Below, one piece after another: positions 1 through 6,933 of a stretch of DNA of 13,073 nucleotides. Source of the stretch: JBASRP01 sp044866075 (GTDB taxonomy: Bacteria; Actinomycetota; AC-67); assembly GCA_044866075.1 (NCBI GenBank), contig JBIOTQ010000023.1, forward strand, positions 1-13,073, read 5' to 3'. Each line of letters starts with the position of its first letter. Within the stretch, counting starts at the first letter, position 1. The position numbers and the translations under genes were made by a program. The notes under the pieces were generated by a model. That model did no database searches. It was given only the letters and a program-made list of their open reading frames with translations, and was not told the DNA's origin.

Positions 1-104
1 ACGCCCGCGAGGCGTTGACGCGCGATCTGCCCTCGCTGTTGGATGCGTTCTCGCGGACGACCGCCGCCGCGCCGGCGCCGCCGGATCTCGTCCGGACGCC
101 GTAG
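1..104 (+). CDS. C-terminal end of an unidentified protein (5' partial)
   Basis: The frame beginning at base 3 is open from the left edge to a TAG at 102-104 and encodes 33 residues. Almost every codon ends in G or C, as in the true genes of this window, so it is most likely the tail of a gene that starts before the window. The visible part is a short amphipathic stretch (around REALTRDLPSLLDAF) followed by an Ala/Pro-rich end. No domain can be recognised and no function is assigned. A second frame is also open here to about 122 but has poorer third-position bias. Confidence 0.5.
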   Translation, partial: AREALTRDLPSLLDAFSRTTAAAPAPPDLVRTP

Positions 105-138
105 CCGCTTCGAGGCGATAAGACGCACGCTCGATGGG

Positions 139-144
139 TAGGCT
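139..144 (+). promoter_or_regulatory. Possible -10 box (TAGGCT) for the FkbM gene
   Basis: TAGGCT fits the actinobacterial TANNNT -10 pattern and ends 6 bases before the GTG at 151. Transcription would then start at or next to the start codon, giving a leaderless mRNA. No convincing -35 box is seen 16-18 bases upstream, so this is tentative. Confidence 0.3.
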
Positions 145-150
145 GCCTCG

Positions 151-1137
151 GTGAACTCGTTGCTGCGCGGGATCGTCCGCGCCCTCGTTCCCAAACCGGT
201 TCGATCGCGACTGCGCAAAGGGTGGGCGACCGTACGCCGGGCCCGGCGTAACCAGAAGAGCGCCGGGGCGAGACGAGGCGGGTGGACGCGCCGGTTCGAG
301 GTCACCCTGCCGGCTGCGGACGACAATGGACCGCTTACCGGGGCCGTCGCCGAACGACGGCGGCTCATCATCGCAGCACCGTCTCGTCTCCTCGTCCCGC
401 GCCGTCTCGAAGAGGGAGGCCTCGCGGGGTACGAGCCGGAGGGGATCGGATGCATCCTGGCTCTGTTGGAGAGGCTCGAGGACGGTGTCTTCTTCGATGT
501 CGGAGCCAACATCGCACCGTACTCGCTCGTCGCCGCGGCGCTGACGCGCTGGAGGATCGTGTCCTTCGAACCGACGCCCGAGGTAGCGCGGGTGGCCCGG
601 CGGATCCGCAAGCTCAATGGACTGAACTTCGGCATCGAAGAGCTGGCTCTCGACGAGGCGGAGGGACGACGCCGCCTCTATATCTCGAAGACGGACTCGT
701 CCAACTCCCTCAGCAGCACGTTCCGGAGGTGGGAGCGCACGATCGACGTGCGCGTCGATACCCTCGACCGGTTCGTTCGGCGAACGGATATGTGGCCGAG
801 CGTGCTCAAGATCGACACCGAAACCACAGAGCCGGCCGTCCTCAGGGGCGGGATGCACCTCCTCGCAACGCATCGCCCTTGGATCGTCTGTGAAGTTCTG
901 AAAGGGCGAACGGAGACCGAGCTCGAGGACGTGATCGGGCCTCTCGGGTACTTCCGGTATCACATCGGAGAGCGCGGCTTCCTCGCGATGAGCGACCGGT
1001 TCGAGGGAGAATCGATCTTTCGGGACTGGCTGCTCGCGCCGACACCCGTTGACGACGATCTCGCGGCCCGCGTCCGCTACTGGGCTGAAGCTTTGGTCTC
1101 GTGCGGTCCCGTGCACCCCCACGCCGGAGCACGTTAG
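151..1137 (+). CDS. FkbM family SAM-dependent methyltransferase
   Basis: A 328-residue protein that probably methylates a hydroxyl or carboxyl group on a sugar, glycan or small molecule using S-adenosylmethionine. The FkbM signature is visible. Motif I is FFDVGANIAPYS at residues 114-125, with D116, G118 and N120 forming the SAM pocket. FEPTPE at 139-144 holds the acidic residue expected to bind the SAM ribose. LKIDTETTEPAVLRGG starts at 219, where FkbM proteins usually have KIDVEGxE; the T-E-T-T-E variant keeps the acidic positions but lacks the usual Gly. The first 50 residues are Arg-rich and not conserved. The start is GTG at 151, because the nearby ATG at 134 runs into TGA in its own frame. 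The stop overlaps the stop of the opposite-strand gene. The substrate is unknown; the extracellular glycan-type enzymes next door make a glycan plausible, but that is inference. Confidence 0.85.
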   Translation: MNSLLRGIVRALVPKPVRSRLRKGWATVRRARRNQKSAGARRGGWTRRFEVTLPAADDNGPLTGAVAERRRLIIAAPSRLLVPRRLEEGGLAGYEPEGIGCILALLERLEDGVFFDVGANIAPYSLVAAALTRWRIVSFEPTPEVARVARRIRKLNGLNFGIEELALDEAEGRRRLYISKTDSSNSLSSTFRRWERTIDVRVDTLDRFVRRTDMWPSVLKIDTETTEPAVLRGGMHLLATHRPWIVCEVLKGRTETELEDVIGPLGYFRYHIGERGFLAMSDRFEGESIFRDWLLAPTPVDDDLAARVRYWAEALVSCGPVHPHAGAR

Positions 1138-3086
1138 AGCAGGTTCAGCTTCTCGAGGTACGGCCAGTAGGACGACGACGTCGTCCGGTAGTCGTAGAGA
1201 GAGCCGCCGTAGGCGTGCGCCGCGCGTGTCCCGTTCACGAAGGCGCTCACCTCAGAGGCGGTCACGTCGTTCCCGACCCCCCCGATGATGTGCACCGGCA
1301 ATCCGGTCAGACGCCGGGCCTCGTTCACGTTGTCGACCGAGTAGCGATACGGGCAGTGCGCGGGGTTCGTCGCGCAATCGGTTCGGTACGACCAGTAGGC
1401 CATCGGCAGGACGACGTGCGCCTTCTTACCGATCGACGCCCACGGGAACCCTTGCCACGAGGAAGGGCTCAACGACATGCCGATCGGCGACGGCACGATC
1501 GCGGCGATCGTGAACGACGAGCCGGCGCCGCTCCGAACCCGATCGAGGTGCGTCACGATGCCCGAGTTGAACTCGCTGAGGCTCGAGGTCTTGCCCTTGT
1601 ACTCGATGTCGACGCCGAGCGCGTCGAAGTGATGACCCTGCGGGCTGCGATAGCGGGCGATCGCGACCGTGCGGCGCACGTCGGTATTCATGTATTCGCT
1701 GTACGCCGGCAGATACCAGCCGACGACCTTGAGGCCGGCCGCGTGCGCCTCGCGGAGCCAGGCGTCGACGTCGGCCGGGTACACGATGTCGGCCGAGCTG
1801 GACCACCGTGCGGTTTGCAGGTACAGCGTCTTGACCCCATGAGATCGCATCGCCGCGATCGCGTTGTGCGGATCGAGCCCGTAGTCGTACAGATCCACCC
1901 AGGCGCCGAGATCCTTGAACGCGGCGACACTTATCAGCCGCACGATGAAGCGATCGACCACGACGTTGGTTCCTCGAGACGCCGAGCGCTTCTTCCCCTT
2001 CACGATGATGCGGAGCGTGTGGATCTTGTCGCTCATGTTGCGGAGGCTCCGCAGAACGCCGAACCGCGTGCTCGCTGCGTAATTGTCGTACGTCTTCTTC
2101 AGGACTCCGTCGACGTACATCTCCGCGATCCCTTGACCCGGACCCACGGCGGTGACCCAGTCGATACCGGGACCGCGGAACGTGAAGTAGACGTTGGCGC
2201 CGGCCATGTCGCTGACGGCGAACGCATCCCCCGAGGCCGCGGGGGAGCCCGCCCGTCGCCACTGGAACCGGACGGCGGGGGAGCTCGTCCGGACGCCGCC
2301 CACCGTGAACGCATCGACGACGATCAGCGTGTTGCTGGAGGCTGCGCGTCGCTGTCCTTCGACGCGGAGCGAGAAGGAGTGGCGACCCGCGCCGAGGCCC
2401 GAGAAGGTCCGCCCCGTCCGGTACCGGCGCGTCGAGGCGTACTGGTCGAACGTGCCTTTCGAAACGCCGTCGATGAAGACCGTCGCTTTGCCCTGGTCGG
2501 GGCCGCGCATCGAGAACCACGTGATGCTCGGCCCGCTGAAGCTGTAGCGCGCGTAGGCGCCGCGGCTCCGCTCGACGGCGTACGAGCCTCCGTACGCGGC
2601 GGGATCCGACGTGATCCGCCAGCGGAAGGACGCCGCGGCGCTCGTCTCTTCCTGTAACACCGACGTCCGGAACAGGCGCTGCGTGAACGCGGCGGGCTCG
2701 CCGGATAAGTCGGTGACGGGGGGCGGGCCGGCGTCGTTCACGGCCCCGCCGTACACCTGGCCGGGGATGAGCGTCGCCGACGGCGTAAGGGTCACGGTTC
2801 GCGCCGGCCCCGCGGTGCAGGACACGACGGCGTTGCCGGCCGACAGGCAGCGGAGCGAGGCCGCCAGGTTCGTCGACGATCCCTCGAACCGGATCCCGAG
2901 GTTATCCGCCGTGACGTTCTGAACGGCCTCGGAGAACGCGAAGGTGAGCGATCCGGTCAACGTCGCCGGCGTGGAGATCGTCACGACCGGCGGGACGCCG
3001 TCGGCGGCGTGAGCGCCCGGCGCCGGCACCAGCGCGAGCAGTGCGAGCGCCAGGACCAGCGCGCGGAGTCTCACAGTTCCAATCAT
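1134..3086 (-). CDS. Secreted multidomain protein: Ig-like, two beta-sandwich repeats, TIM-barrel glycosidase-like domain
   Basis: A 650-residue exported protein. Residues 1-27 form a clear signal peptide (basic start, Leu/Ala core, cleavage after AHA). Residues 32-130 resemble an SbsA/Big_5-type Ig-like domain; C80 and C90 could form a disulfide. Residues 153-262 and 272-382 are two related repeats of about 110 residues, each with F-x-W-R near the start, a GP..W core, a V-(Y/F)-(V/I)-DGV strand and a terminal VVD-x-F. They look like carbohydrate-binding or lectin-like beta-sandwiches. Residues 390-650 form a (beta/alpha)8-like domain shared with the divergent neighbour. GVDIEY at 491-496 puts D493 and E495 where TIM-barrel glycosidases often carry catalytic acids, and MAYW at 562-565 recalls a late GH18-like barrel strand. 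A role in binding and cleaving an extracellular glycan is inferred; the substrate is unknown. The gene uses a rare TTA codon at residue 127 (2706-2708). Confidence 0.85.
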   Translation of the reverse strand: MIGTVRLRALVLALALLALVPAPGAHAADGVPPVVTISTPATLTGSLTFAFSEAVQNVTADNLGIRFEGSSTNLAASLRCLSAGNAVVSCTAGPARTVTLTPSATLIPGQVYGGAVNDAGPPPVTDLSGEPAAFTQRLFRTSVLQEETSAAASFRWRITSDPAAYGGSYAVERSRGAYARYSFSGPSITWFSMRGPDQGKATVFIDGVSKGTFDQYASTRRYRTGRTFSGLGAGRHSFSLRVEGQRRAASSNTLIVVDAFTVGGVRTSSPAVRFQWRRAGSPAASGDAFAVSDMAGANVYFTFRGPGIDWVTAVGPGQGIAEMYVDGVLKKTYDNYAASTRFGVLRSLRNMSDKIHTLRIIVKGKKRSASRGTNVVVDRFIVRLISVAAFKDLGAWVDLYDYGLDPHNAIAAMRSHGVKTLYLQTARWSSSADIVYPADVDAWLREAHAAGLKVVGWYLPAYSEYMNTDVRRTVAIARYRSPQGHHFDALGVDIEYKGKTSSLSEFNSGIVTHLDRVRSGAGSSFTIAAIVPSPIGMSLSPSSWQGFPWASIGKKAHVVLPMAYWSYRTDCATNPAHCPYRYSVDNVNEARRLTGLPVHIIGGVGNDVTASEVSAFVNGTRAAHAYGGSLYDYRTTSSSYWPYLEKLNLL

Positions 3087-3146
3087 CGGGTTCTCATCGC
3101 TCCGCTTTTAGCGAGCCGGGCATTCCGGCAGCTCATCCCGAACCTG

Positions 3147-3175
3147 TTGTGGGCGGCGCGGAAGGGCTCGATACT
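3147..3175 (+). promoter_or_regulatory. Candidate promoter of the membrane-anchored TIM-barrel gene
   Basis: TTGTGG (3147-3152), 17 bases, then GATACT (3170-3175). This is a reasonable primary-sigma-type pair that would start transcription 7 or so bases later, almost at the ATG at 3186. It lies in the 99-bp space between two divergent genes. Assigned by eye only. Confidence 0.35.
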
Positions 3176-3199
3176 AGCGGCACTCATGGGACGTGTCGC
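3171..3199 (-). promoter_or_regulatory. Candidate promoter of the secreted multidomain gene, overlapping the divergent promoter
   Basis: Read on the minus strand: GCGACA (3199-3194), 17 bases, then TAGTAT (3176-3171). The -10 box is almost the same base pairs as the plus-strand GATACT, so the two promoters would compete for one site. It would give a 5' leader of roughly 80 bases for the gene starting at 3086. The -35 box would lie within the first codons of the plus-strand gene. Tentative. Confidence 0.25.
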
Positions 3200-4283
3200 G
3201 AGGTTCGTCGTCCGCCCGCTGGTGGTCGGTCCGTTGGTCGTGCTTCTCGTTGCGGCCGGGATCGGCGCGTTCGCCTTGCGCGGCGAAACGGCCCGGCGGA
3301 TCGAGCGCCGGCTGCCGGCGCTCGCGTACGACCCGCGCGTCGGGGAACCCGATCCGGTGCATCCACTTTTCTTCTCGCCCACCCCCACGCCGTCGCCGAC
3401 GCTAACGCCGACGCGCAAGCCGTCACCGAAGCCCGCGCCGAAACCGGCCAGGCGCGTTGCCGGACCGAGCTTGGCCGCGTTCCGCGGCCTGGGCGCGTGG
3501 GTCGACCTGTACGACTACGAGTTCGTCGAAGCTGCGCCTGCCGTCGTGGACATGGCGGACCACGGGGTCAAAACGCTGTACCTGCAGACCGGACGGTGGA
3601 ACAAGCCCGCGCCGGACGACCATCGGAACTTCCAGAACTACGCGGCCGTCGCCCGCTGGCTCGATGCGGCACACGCGGCCGGCCTGAAGGTCGTCGGCTG
3701 GTACCTGCCGGCGTACGACGACATCACACGCGACGTGAGACGGACGACGGCGATCGCGAATTACCGCACGCCGTCCGGCGAGTCTTTCGACGGGCTGGGG
3801 ATCGACGTCGAGTACAAGGGCCAGATGCCGTCGCTCGCCGCCTGGAATAAGGCCGTGGCCACACACGCGAAGAAGGTGCGGGCCGCGCTCGGGAACCGTT
3901 ACGCGATCGCCGCCATCGTTCCCGCGCCGCTGGCGATGGAGGTCCGGCCGGAGAACTGGGTCGGGTTCCCCTGGAAGTCGCTCGCGGCCGTGTCGAACGT
4001 GTTCATGCCGATGGCCTACTGGAGCTTCCGCGACGACTGCAACGAGAACCCGGAGCACTGCGCGTACGGCTACACGAAAGGCAACGTCCAGAGAGTGCGC
4101 GCTCTGACGGGCAAGCCGGGCGTCCCCGTGCACGTCATCGGCGGCGTCGGGGACGAGATCTCGCGGGACGAGGTGTCGGACTTCGTCCGCGCGGCCAACA
4201 CGGTCAACGTCTACGGCGGCTCGCTGTACGACTACCAGACGACGAAAGACGAGTACTGGCCTCTCCTCGGCAAGCTCGACTGA
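3186..4283 (+). CDS. Membrane-anchored TIM-barrel glycosidase-like protein
   Basis: A 365-residue protein. Residues 8-31 are a single hydrophobic segment after a basic start, which would anchor the protein with its bulk outside. Residues 64-88 are a Pro/Thr/Lys-rich stalk with repeated TPTP and KPxPKP units. Residues 99-365 match the last 260 residues of the divergent neighbour closely, about half identical by eye. Shared blocks include LGAWVDLYDY, HGVKTLYLQT, AHAAGLKVVGWYLPAY, MAYWS and YGGSLYDY. The likely acidic pair is D207 and E209 in GIDVEYKG; MAYW is at 276-279. A glycan-hydrolase-like activity at the cell surface is inferred from the barrel pattern, and neither substrate nor catalysis is shown. 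The frame is open upstream to 3009, but ATG 3186 is chosen because it gives a normal anchor and leaves room for divergent promoters. Confidence 0.82.
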   Translation: MGRVARFVVRPLVVGPLVVLLVAAGIGAFALRGETARRIERRLPALAYDPRVGEPDPVHPLFFSPTPTPSPTLTPTRKPSPKPAPKPARRVAGPSLAAFRGLGAWVDLYDYEFVEAAPAVVDMADHGVKTLYLQTGRWNKPAPDDHRNFQNYAAVARWLDAAHAAGLKVVGWYLPAYDDITRDVRRTTAIANYRTPSGESFDGLGIDVEYKGQMPSLAAWNKAVATHAKKVRAALGNRYAIAAIVPAPLAMEVRPENWVGFPWKSLAAVSNVFMPMAYWSFRDDCNENPEHCAYGYTKGNVQRVRALTGKPGVPVHVIGGVGDEISRDEVSDFVRAANTVNVYGGSLYDYQTTKDEYWPLLGKLD

Positions 4284-4295
4284 CCTGCGGCCGGT

Positions 4296-4325
4296 TTGCC
4301 CGCGCGCGACGCGGACGATGATGCT
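4296..4325 (+). promoter_or_regulatory. Possible promoter before the AMP-ligase operon
   Basis: TTGCCC (4296-4301), 18 bases, then GATGCT (4320-4325), ending 9 bases before the ATG at 4335. The TTG at 4296 could be read as a start codon but fits better as part of a -35 box. Both boxes are weak, and read-through from the preceding gene is also possible. Confidence 0.2.
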
Positions 4326-4334
4326 TGGTACGAC

Positions 4335-5996
4335 ATGCCGCGCCTGACGCTGCCCCGGTTGCCCGGCCCTCTGCGGAACGTCAGTATCCCTTCGTCGATG
4401 CCCCGCCGGCTCCTGCTGGCGCTGCGGCGCGATCTGACGGTCGCCAACCTGACGGAGCGGCTCGCGTCCGTGCACAAGGACCGCGTCGCGTTCGAACTCG
4501 AGACGAAGTCGGCGCTCGCCGGGAAGAAGACCGTCACGTTCGAAGACGTCGATCGCGTGGTCGGACGGCTGGCCACCGAGCTCGCGAAACAGGGGATGCC
4601 GCTGGGCGAGCTGGCGGCCGTCGTGCCGTCCAACGGCGTCGACTTCATCCTGACGTTGCTGGCGGTGATCCGCGCGGGAGGCGTCGCCGTTCCCGTCAAC
4701 CCGATCCTGAAACCGGAGGAGGTCCGGACCCTGGTGTCTTTGGCCGACGCGACGACGTTGATCGGGGACGCGAAGACCTACACGTCCTCAGTCGGTGCGC
4801 GCGCGAAGATGCCGAGCATCGAGCGGTGGTTCGCGCTCGGCAAGGTGGCCGGCGCGGTGGACCTGATCCCGCGTGCGCGACGCGTGCGTCAAGCGGTGCC
4901 GCCGATGCCGGCCGCGTCGGACACCGTGGTGTCGGTGATGTACACGAGCGGAACGACGGGGCGGCCGAAGGGCGCCCGGCTCACGAACGACGGGTTGCTG
5001 TCCATGCTGTCGCCGGCGGCGCTGCAACCGACAGGCTTGCCGCTCACCGTCCGCACCGCGGTCACGGCGTTGCCGATCGCGCACATCATGGGGTTGTCCT
5101 CCGCCGTGGGACTGATGATGGCCGGGATCACGAATCGGATGTTCGGGCACTTCGACGCAGCGAAAGTGCTCGACGTGATCGAGCAGGAAGAAGCGGAGAT
5201 GTTCGTCGGCGTTCCGGCGATGTACCGCGCGATGCTCGAGGCCGGCGCCGAAGAGCGCGACCTTACCAGCGTGAAGGTGTGGGCGAGCGCCGCCGACGTG
5301 ATGCCGCGCGATCTCGCGAAGCGCTTCCAGAAGATGGGCCGTCTCGCCGGGCCCGTGCCCGCGCTCTTCCTCGAGGCGTACGGGATGGTCGAGCTCGCCG
5401 GAGCGGCGATGGCGAAGGTCACGCCGCCGGGACCGGTGCAGATGCCGAAGAGGTTCGCGGGGATGCCGGTTTTCCCCTACCGGGTGAAGGTCGTCGACAC
5501 GAAAGGCAAGGAGCTGCCGCGCGGCAAGGTCGGGGAGCTTTGCGTGCGCGGGCCCGGCGTGCTCGAGGGCTACCACCGCGACCCGGAGGCCACGGGCAAG
5601 GTCCTCGAAGGGGGATGGCTGCGGACCGGCGATCTGGCGCGCATCGGGCCGCTCGGCACCGTGTTCTTCGAAGGGCGCCAGAAAGACGTGATCAAGGTCG
5701 GCGGCTACTCCGTGTTCCCCGTCGAGGTCGAGGAGGAGATCCGCCAGCATCCGAAGGTCGCCGACGCGGCGGTGCTCGCGATCGCCGACGAGACGAAAGG
5801 CAGTGTCGTGGGCGCCGCGGTGGTGCCGAAGAAGGGCGCGGCGCTGAAACCGGCCGACCTCGAGCGATGGGCGAAGAAGGAGCTGGCCGCGTACCGGCGG
5901 CCGAAGCGCTGGATCGTGGTGAAGCAGTTCCCGCGCGGCTCGACGAAGAAGGTCGACAAGAAGAAGCTCGCCGCGCGATTCGACGGGAAGCCCTGA
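4335..5996 (+). CDS. AMP-dependent acyl-CoA synthetase/ligase
   Basis: A 553-residue member of the ANL superfamily that activates a carboxylic acid with ATP to an acyl-adenylate and then, in most relatives, transfers it to CoA. The P-loop YTSGTTGRPKG is at 203-213. YGMVE at 349-353 is the A5 motif (usually YGxTE). TGD with D433 is the ribose-binding Asp. GRQKDVIKVGG marks the hinge. K539 in PRGSTKKV is the C-terminal catalytic Lys; the usual Gly before it is Lys here. Length is normal and no extra domains are seen, so it is a free-standing ligase, cytosolic or membrane-peripheral. The acid chain length cannot be read from the sequence. TTG 4296 and ATG 4398 are alternative starts; ATG 4335 is preferred as the first ATG after a possible promoter. 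The stop overlaps the next start by one base (TGATG), so the two genes are probably co-transcribed and translationally coupled. Confidence 0.88.
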   Translation: MPRLTLPRLPGPLRNVSIPSSMPRRLLLALRRDLTVANLTERLASVHKDRVAFELETKSALAGKKTVTFEDVDRVVGRLATELAKQGMPLGELAAVVPSNGVDFILTLLAVIRAGGVAVPVNPILKPEEVRTLVSLADATTLIGDAKTYTSSVGARAKMPSIERWFALGKVAGAVDLIPRARRVRQAVPPMPAASDTVVSVMYTSGTTGRPKGARLTNDGLLSMLSPAALQPTGLPLTVRTAVTALPIAHIMGLSSAVGLMMAGITNRMFGHFDAAKVLDVIEQEEAEMFVGVPAMYRAMLEAGAEERDLTSVKVWASAADVMPRDLAKRFQKMGRLAGPVPALFLEAYGMVELAGAAMAKVTPPGPVQMPKRFAGMPVFPYRVKVVDTKGKELPRGKVGELCVRGPGVLEGYHRDPEATGKVLEGGWLRTGDLARIGPLGTVFFEGRQKDVIKVGGYSVFPVEVEEEIRQHPKVADAAVLAIADETKGSVVGAAVVPKKGAALKPADLERWAKKELAAYRRPKRWIVVKQFPRGSTKKVDKKKLAARFDGKP

Positions 5997-6226
5997 TGTC
6001 GGGGAAGGAGCGCGTCTCGACCGTCTATCTCGGCCAGTTCACCGAGGCACACGCGGAGGCGATCGCGAAGGCGCTCGAGGACGCCGGCATCATCTGGTGG
6101 CAGAAGGGGGCCGGGCGGGTGGCGAAGATCCTCTTCGCCGGCGACTGGGGCGTGCGGTTGTTCGTCGACGAGAGGCGGCTGGACGAGGCGCGCGAGATCG
6201 CGCGCGCACACGGATGGATGCCGTGA
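5996..6226 (+). CDS. Small DUF2007-like (putative signal-transducing) protein
   Basis: A 76-residue protein whose ATG overlaps the last base of the ligase stop codon, so it is almost certainly the second gene of that operon. It opens with a beta-strand (VSTVYLGQF), then a helix (EAHAEAIAKALEDAGI), then two strands (KILFAGDWGVRLFVD) and a helix (RLDEAREIARAHG). This is the compact ferredoxin-like plan of DUF2007/PF09413 proteins, where the A-x-AKALEDAGI helix is typical. The biochemical role of that family is not known; a sensory or adaptor role for the ligase or the cupin is only a guess from position. WW at residues 34-35 is unusual for such a small protein. Codon bias matches its neighbours, which supports a real gene. 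Confidence 0.75.
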   Translation: MSGKERVSTVYLGQFTEAHAEAIAKALEDAGIIWWQKGAGRVAKILFAGDWGVRLFVDERRLDEAREIARAHGWMP

Positions 6227-6795
6227 CGTACGCCGACGATCCGCCGGTGAAGGAGTTGCTCGCCCGCATCGACGAGCTGACGGCCGGCGACGCGCCCGAC
6301 GTTTCCGCGATCGGCCGCGCGCTGGCCGAGCTCGCGACCGACGAGGAGTACTTCGCTCCGCTCGTCGCGCAGCTCGCGCCGGACGACATGGGCGTGATCG
6401 GGCTGCACATGCCCGAGCGCGGCCCCCGCCTCTTTCTGTTCCACCGGCCGCGCGGTGTGATGAGCTACGTCCATTCGCACGGCACGTGGGCCGTCGTCGC
6501 ACCGGTTCGCGGTGTCGAGACGCATAGGCGATACCAGGCCTCGCGTGCTCCCGACGGCCGGGCGGACATCGCGGTCGCGGAAGAGCTCCGCCTGGTCCCG
6601 GGCGATGCCGCCGCGATCATGCCGCCCGACGACATCCACTCACACGGGCACGCCGGTGGGGACGACGAGCCCGCGTACGTGCTGATCATGACGGGCGACG
6701 ACCAGCTACGTTTTGCCAGGCGCGAGTACGACGCAGAAGCCGGGACCTACCGCGACCTGCCGCCGGGCGAGTTCGGGCAGCTGAACCTGCCGTAG
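6214..6795 (+). CDS. Cupin protein of the cysteine dioxygenase-like type
   Basis: A 193-residue protein whose centre is a double-stranded beta-helix (cupin) fold. VHSHGTWAVVAPVRGVETH gives the first metal motif, with H87, H89 and E102. PPDDIHSHGH gives the second, with H142 (H144 and H146 follow). The His-x-His plus later His set and the HGTWxVV block match cysteine dioxygenase and the related COG5553-type metal enzymes, which use mononuclear Fe(II) to oxidise thiols. The substrate here is not established. It is the third gene of the ligase operon: its start lies inside the preceding gene. ATG 6214 gives a 13-base overlap; GTG 6223, within a GTGA overlap and preceded by GGATGG, is an equally credible start (190 residues). 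The N-terminal 45 residues are helical and variable. Cytosolic: no signal or membrane segment. Confidence 0.8.
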   Translation: MDAVTYADDPPVKELLARIDELTAGDAPDVSAIGRALAELATDEEYFAPLVAQLAPDDMGVIGLHMPERGPRLFLFHRPRGVMSYVHSHGTWAVVAPVRGVETHRRYQASRAPDGRADIAVAEELRLVPGDAAAIMPPDDIHSHGHAGGDDEPAYVLIMTGDDQLRFARREYDAEAGTYRDLPPGEFGQLNLP

Positions 6796-6921
6796 GGCAT
6801 ACCAGGCATCGCCCGATGGGAATCGCCTGCTCCGGAAGGAGTAGGAGTGTCTGAGCGACTACACCCGGTGGAGTACTCGGTCTCACGACGGGTCGGCGAC
6901 GACGAGCGCGAGCTCCCGCAC

Positions 6922-6927
6922 TAGCCT
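6922..6927 (+). promoter_or_regulatory. Possible -10 box (TAGCCT) for the kinase operon
   Basis: TAGCCT ends 6 bases before GTG 6934 (9 before ATG 6937), the same spacing as TAGGCT before the gene at 151. It suggests a leaderless message for the two-component operon. No good -35 is seen. The rest of the 138-base gap (6796-6933) holds only a short CTCC-GGAA-GGAG hairpin near 6831-6842 and no clear terminator. Confidence 0.3.
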
Positions 6928-6933
6928 GGTGCT

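Noticed and set aside
1101..2657. Long plus-strand open frame opposite the secreted multidomain gene
   Set aside because: It is an Arg/Asp/Val-rich antisense reading of a GC-rich gene with no domain; the minus-strand frame has a signal peptide and recognisable domains.
3009..3185. Longer N-terminus for the membrane-anchored barrel protein
   Set aside because: It would overlap the signal peptide coding of the divergent gene and add a polar, charged stretch before the membrane anchor.
3423..4475. Long minus-strand open frame opposite the membrane-anchored barrel gene
   Set aside because: It crosses the end of one gene and the start of another, is rich in Arg/His/Val, and matches nothing; the plus strand has clear conserved blocks.
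6796..6860. Terminator after the cupin gene
   Set aside because: Only 3-4 bp stems (CCC-GAT-GGG, CTCC-GGAA-GGAG) without a T-run are seen; too weak to annotate.
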